6,625 bases of DNA from Chloroflexota bacterium (GTDB lineage Bacteria > Chloroflexota > UBA6077), in contig JAJZQR010000303.1 in NCBI GenBank assembly GCA_021806765.1, positions 1 to 6,625 of the forward strand. The letters run 5' to 3'. Shown here in pieces: positions 5,602 through 6,625 of the stretch; position 1 is the stretch's first letter; each line of letters starts with the position of its first letter. A model generated the notes under the pieces. The model searched no databases. It saw nothing but the letters and a program-made list of their open reading frames with translations, and was not told the DNA's origin. The translations under genes were made by a program, and so were the position numbers.

Positions 5602-5837
5602 CCGAGACACTCCTCCGGCACCGACTCCATGGCCAGGCCGGCACCGGCAGCCCACCGCACGGCCCGGTCAATCTCCTCCTTCTCGCCCTGAAGCTCCAGG
5701 ATAACCCAACCGGAATCCTTGGTGACGTTGGCCCGCCGGATGTTGGTGACCACGTCGAACTGACGGCCCAGCTCGTAGATGAGGGGCTCCGTCACCAGCG
5801 CCGGCGGAAAGGTGAAGCGAAGACACCGCCTATCCAT
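5598..5837 (-). CDS. Small stand-alone NIL domain protein
   Basis: A 79-aa protein made of a single NIL domain, the ferredoxin-like fold also found at the C-terminus of the MetN methionine-importer ATPase and in archaeal homocysteine-synthesis ferredoxin fusions. The pattern is clear: RCLRFTFPPALVTEPLIYEL (4-23), FDVVTNIRRANVT (26-38), GWVILELQGEKEEIDRA (42-58) and a G-x-x-x-E end near residue 70. There are no ferredoxin cysteine clusters and no ABC domain. It is the first gene of its unit, and its end overlaps the sulfur carrier start. That suggests a role in methionine or homocysteine metabolism, either as ligand sensor or as a partner of the carrier; the exact function is unknown. The ATG at 5835-5837 has GGGAGG 7 nt upstream; a longer frame to 5882 adds an unlike 15-residue segment. 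Confidence 0.85.
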   Translation of the reverse strand: MDRRCLRFTFPPALVTEPLIYELGRQFDVVTNIRRANVTKDSGWVILELQGEKEEIDRAVRWAAGAGLAMESVPEECLG

Positions 5838-5881
5838 GCCCGATCCTCCCGAGGAAGAGCAGGTGATCCACCCTGTACTCA

Positions 5882-5910
5882 ATCTTAACGTTACCGGGGA
5901 GGCGGTTCAA
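5882..5910 (-). promoter_or_regulatory. Likely promoter of the NIL-cysO-hmt-E1 unit
   Basis: On the minus strand, TTGAAC (5905-5910) and TAAGAT (5882-5887) are separated by exactly 17 bp, each matching 4 of 6 consensus bases. Transcription would begin near 5875, about 38 nt before the NIL ATG. It is weaker than the rrf2 promoter and shows no AGTAT-N6-ATACT dyad, so shared Rrf2 control is not evident. Confidence 0.5.
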
Positions 5911-5952
5911 GGCCGACACTGAGGGATAGGGGTGGCGCAGCTTTCCAGGGGT

Positions 5953-6106
5953 GTAGGGGTGAAGCATTTGGCCGCAGCCGAATGCTTCACCCTCCCCTGC
6001 TGCAACCCGCCGACAGGGCGAAGCATTCGCCCTTCGACCCACTCCGCCGCCCAGGTGCCCCCCTGCGAATGCTTCGCCCTACACTCCCCAGGGCCTGCTT
6101 TCCGCC
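5953..6106 (-). repeat. Palindromic interspersed element, copy 2 (inverted relative to copy 1)
   Basis: A 130-bp element with terminal inverted repeats, GTAGGGGTGAAGCATT at 5953-5968 and AATGCTTCGCCCTAC at 6068-6082. It has internal arms GAATGCTTCACCC (around 5980-5992) and GGGCGAAGCATTCGCCC (6016-6032). The 16-nt tag GGGCCTGCTTTCCGCC at 6091-6106 is the exact reverse complement of the tag beside copy 1. Interior spacers differ between the two copies while the arms are kept, as expected if the structure is what is maintained. Confidence 0.85.
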
Positions 6107-6147
6107 ACCAGAAACCTACGTCGCGCCCGTGCCAAAGGGCAGACGCA

Positions 6148-6169
6148 GGGCGGGGGACAAGCCCCGCCC
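6148..6169. repeat. GC-rich hairpin in the NIL-Hsp20 spacer
   Basis: GGGCGGGG (6148-6155) and CCCCGCCC (6162-6169) form an 8-bp perfect stem around a 6-nt loop GACAAG. A weaker relative, AAGGGGATAAGCCCCC, follows repeat copy 1 near 1138-1153. It may therefore be a further part of the same interspersed repeat. The rest of 5838-6242 holds the promoter, element copy 2 and a heptamer array; I see no gene there. Confidence 0.7.
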
Positions 6170-6213
6170 CACGAACGGCGAAGGGGCACGATCTCTCGCG
6201 CCCCCGCTGCATT

Positions 6214-6241
6214 GCTGACCGCTGATAGCCGACCGCTGACC
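6214..6241. repeat. Heptanucleotide tandem array, four units
   Basis: Four 7-bp units on the plus strand: GCTGACC, GCTGATA, GCCGACC, GCTGACC, with a partial fifth (GCT). Read on the minus strand they are TCAGCNN-type units, the same family as the array at 5257-5326. The array ends one base from the stop codon of the Hsp20 remnant (6243-6245), just as the other array ends at the cysO stop. Confidence 0.85.
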
Positions 6242-6242
6242 G

Positions 6243-6425
6243 CTACTTCACGGCCTTCACCTTGATGGTCTTCGGCAGCAAGGCCTCGGCCTTGGGCAGC
6301 TTCAGGGTGAGCACGCCGTTCTCCAGGGTGGCATCCACCTTGTCCGCCTGAACCTCAGAGGGCAGCACGATGGTGCGGGAGAAAGCGTCTCGGCGGGCCT
6401 CCGAAGGCCCGTCCCTGATGCGCCG
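6243..6425 (-). pseudogene. Truncated Hsp20 (alpha-crystallin) C-terminal remnant
   Basis: The minus-strand frame ending in TAG at 6243-6245 encodes the last part of an alpha-crystallin domain: RDAFSRTIVLP, then ADKVDATLENGVLTLKLPK, then PKTIKVK. This is the classic end of an Hsp20 holdase. Only about 50 residues are homologous; a full family member has about 140-150. The frame opens just after a TAA at 6426-6428, no ATG lies upstream, and the first in-frame GTG would leave 41 residues. None of the three minus-strand frames upstream shows the missing N-terminal half. Homology begins close to a perfect palindrome (GGGCCT at 6395-6400, AGGCCC at 6405-6410), which may mark a deletion or recombination joint. 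It is divergent from dnaJ, so it is probably a leftover of an hsp20/dnaJ heat-shock pair. Confidence 0.82.
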
Positions 6426-6506
6426 TTACCATACTCCATGCCGGTCGATGTATCAAGTAGTCTGAGTGTGTTCTTATCAAATTCTGAGAATCGGCACGTC
6501 ACCAAT

Positions 6507-6527
6507 CTTGACAATAGTACACTCAAG
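6507..6527 (+). promoter_or_regulatory. HAIR-like HspR operator over the dnaJ promoter
   Basis: CTTGACA (6507-6513), 7 bases, then ACTCAAG (6521-6527). The known HspR-binding HAIR element is CTTGAGT-N7-ACTCAAG: the right arm here is perfect, the left arm matches 5 of 7, and the spacing is exact. The two left-arm mismatches are the bases that complete the TTGACA -35 box. A bound repressor would cover the -35 and the spacer. Confidence 0.65.
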
Positions 6528-6536
6528 GCCTATAAT
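6508..6536 (+). promoter_or_regulatory. Consensus sigma-70-type promoter of dnaJ
   Basis: TTGACA (6508-6513) and TATAAT (6531-6536) are perfect and separated by the ideal 17 bp. Transcription should begin near 6543, directly at the ribosome site AAGGAG (6544-6549), so the leader is only about 15 nt. No such promoter faces the Hsp20 remnant on the other strand. Confidence 0.88.
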
Positions 6537-6557
6537 TGGGGCCAAGGAGTGGCCCAG

Positions 6558-6625
6558 ATGGTGACTCGCGACTACTACGACATCCTAGGCCTGGGGCGCA
6601 ACGCCTCAGAAAAGGAAATCAAGCA
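6558..6625 (+). CDS. dnaJ: Chaperone DnaJ, N-terminal start of the J domain (cut by window end)
   Basis: The 22 visible codons read MVTRDYYDILGLGRNASEKE, then IK: the opening of a J domain (helix I RDYYDILG, then the A-S-x-x-E-I-K start of helix II). J domains stimulate the ATPase of DnaK in the cytoplasm. The HPD motif, the G/F region and any zinc-finger domain lie beyond the window, so a full DnaJ cannot be told from a CbpA-type co-chaperone here. The ATG has AAGGAG 8 nt upstream. Its promoter overlaps a HAIR-like site, consistent with HspR-type heat-shock control, as seen for dnaK, dnaJ, clpB and hspR units in other high-GC bacteria. Confidence 0.9.
   Translation, partial: MVTRDYYDILGLGRNASEKEIK

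Noticed and set aside
5608..5655. Longer carrier start points (GTG at 5608-5610 or further upstream to 5655)
   Set aside because: The GTG directly touches the GGAGGA ribosome site with no spacing, and the further extension is inside the NIL gene with unlike residues. The TTG at 5599-5601 has proper spacing.
5830..5925. Possible 3' remnant of a gene upstream of NIL (frame reading GNVKIEYRVDHLLFLGRIG, stop overlapping the NIL ATG)
   Set aside because: The wording looks protein-like and an 8-nt overlap would be typical of coupling, but the frame runs back into the palindromic repeat and a plausible 17-bp-spaced promoter lies inside it. I recognise no family, so it is more likely a leader.
6302..6526. 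74-codon minus-strand frame overlapping the Hsp20 remnant
   Set aside because: It reads the Hsp20 region in a different frame and crosses the dnaJ promoter. The Hsp20 homology is in the other frame, so this one is not a gene.

Overview
The window is GC-rich bacterial DNA with almost every gene on the minus strand. It looks like a sulfur-assimilation island between a tRNA-thiolation gene on the left and a heat-shock locus on the right. The mix of traits fits a high-GC, possibly thermophilic bacterium of the Chloroflexota/Actinobacteriota/Deinococcota kind: a mycobacterial-type CysO carrier with a JAMM protease, an HspR-like operator, and abundant palindromic and heptameric intergenic repeats. 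That placement is inference; the sequence alone does not fix the phylum.

Layout, left to right. (1) 1-843 minus: mnmA, 3' end outside the window, with its own likely promoter. (2) 844-1220: mnmA promoter, a 132-bp palindromic repeat element with a 16-nt flanking tag, and the terminator of the cysK unit. (3) 1221-3187 minus: a three-gene unit transcribed rrf2 -> JAMM protease -> cysK. It starts from a near-consensus promoter (3246-3273) with a likely self-operator downstream and ends at a hairpin-T terminator (1174-1207). (4) 3338-5837 minus: a four-gene unit transcribed NIL protein -> cysO-like sulfur carrier -> homocysteine methyltransferase domain -> ThiF/MoeB-type E1. It ends at a terminator at 3283-3315. 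NIL/cysO and methyltransferase/E1 overlap at their ends; a 70-bp heptamer array sits between cysO and the methyltransferase gene. (5) 5838-6242: no gene; promoter, a second copy of the palindromic element in opposite orientation, a GC hairpin and a short heptamer array. (6) 6243-6425 minus: C-terminal remnant of an Hsp20 gene. (7) 6558-end plus: start of dnaJ behind a consensus promoter overlapped by an HspR (HAIR)-like inverted repeat.

How the genes fit together: the E1-like enzyme would adenylate the carrier's C-terminus and sulfide would convert it to a thiocarboxylate. The PLP enzyme would add that to an activated serine, and the JAMM protease would release cysteine from the carrier, as for M. 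tuberculosis CysO/CysM/Mec. The homocysteine methyltransferase and NIL protein point to methionine as well, as in the HcyS/HcyD/HcyF pathway of Wolinella. An Rrf2 regulator with three cysteines could tie expression to Fe-S or cysteine status. The most notable detail is that the carrier does not end in Gly-Gly: it reads Gly-Gly-Leu-Glu-Phe, and its stop codon lies inside the heptamer array. It would therefore need trimming, plausibly by the JAMM protease, before activation.
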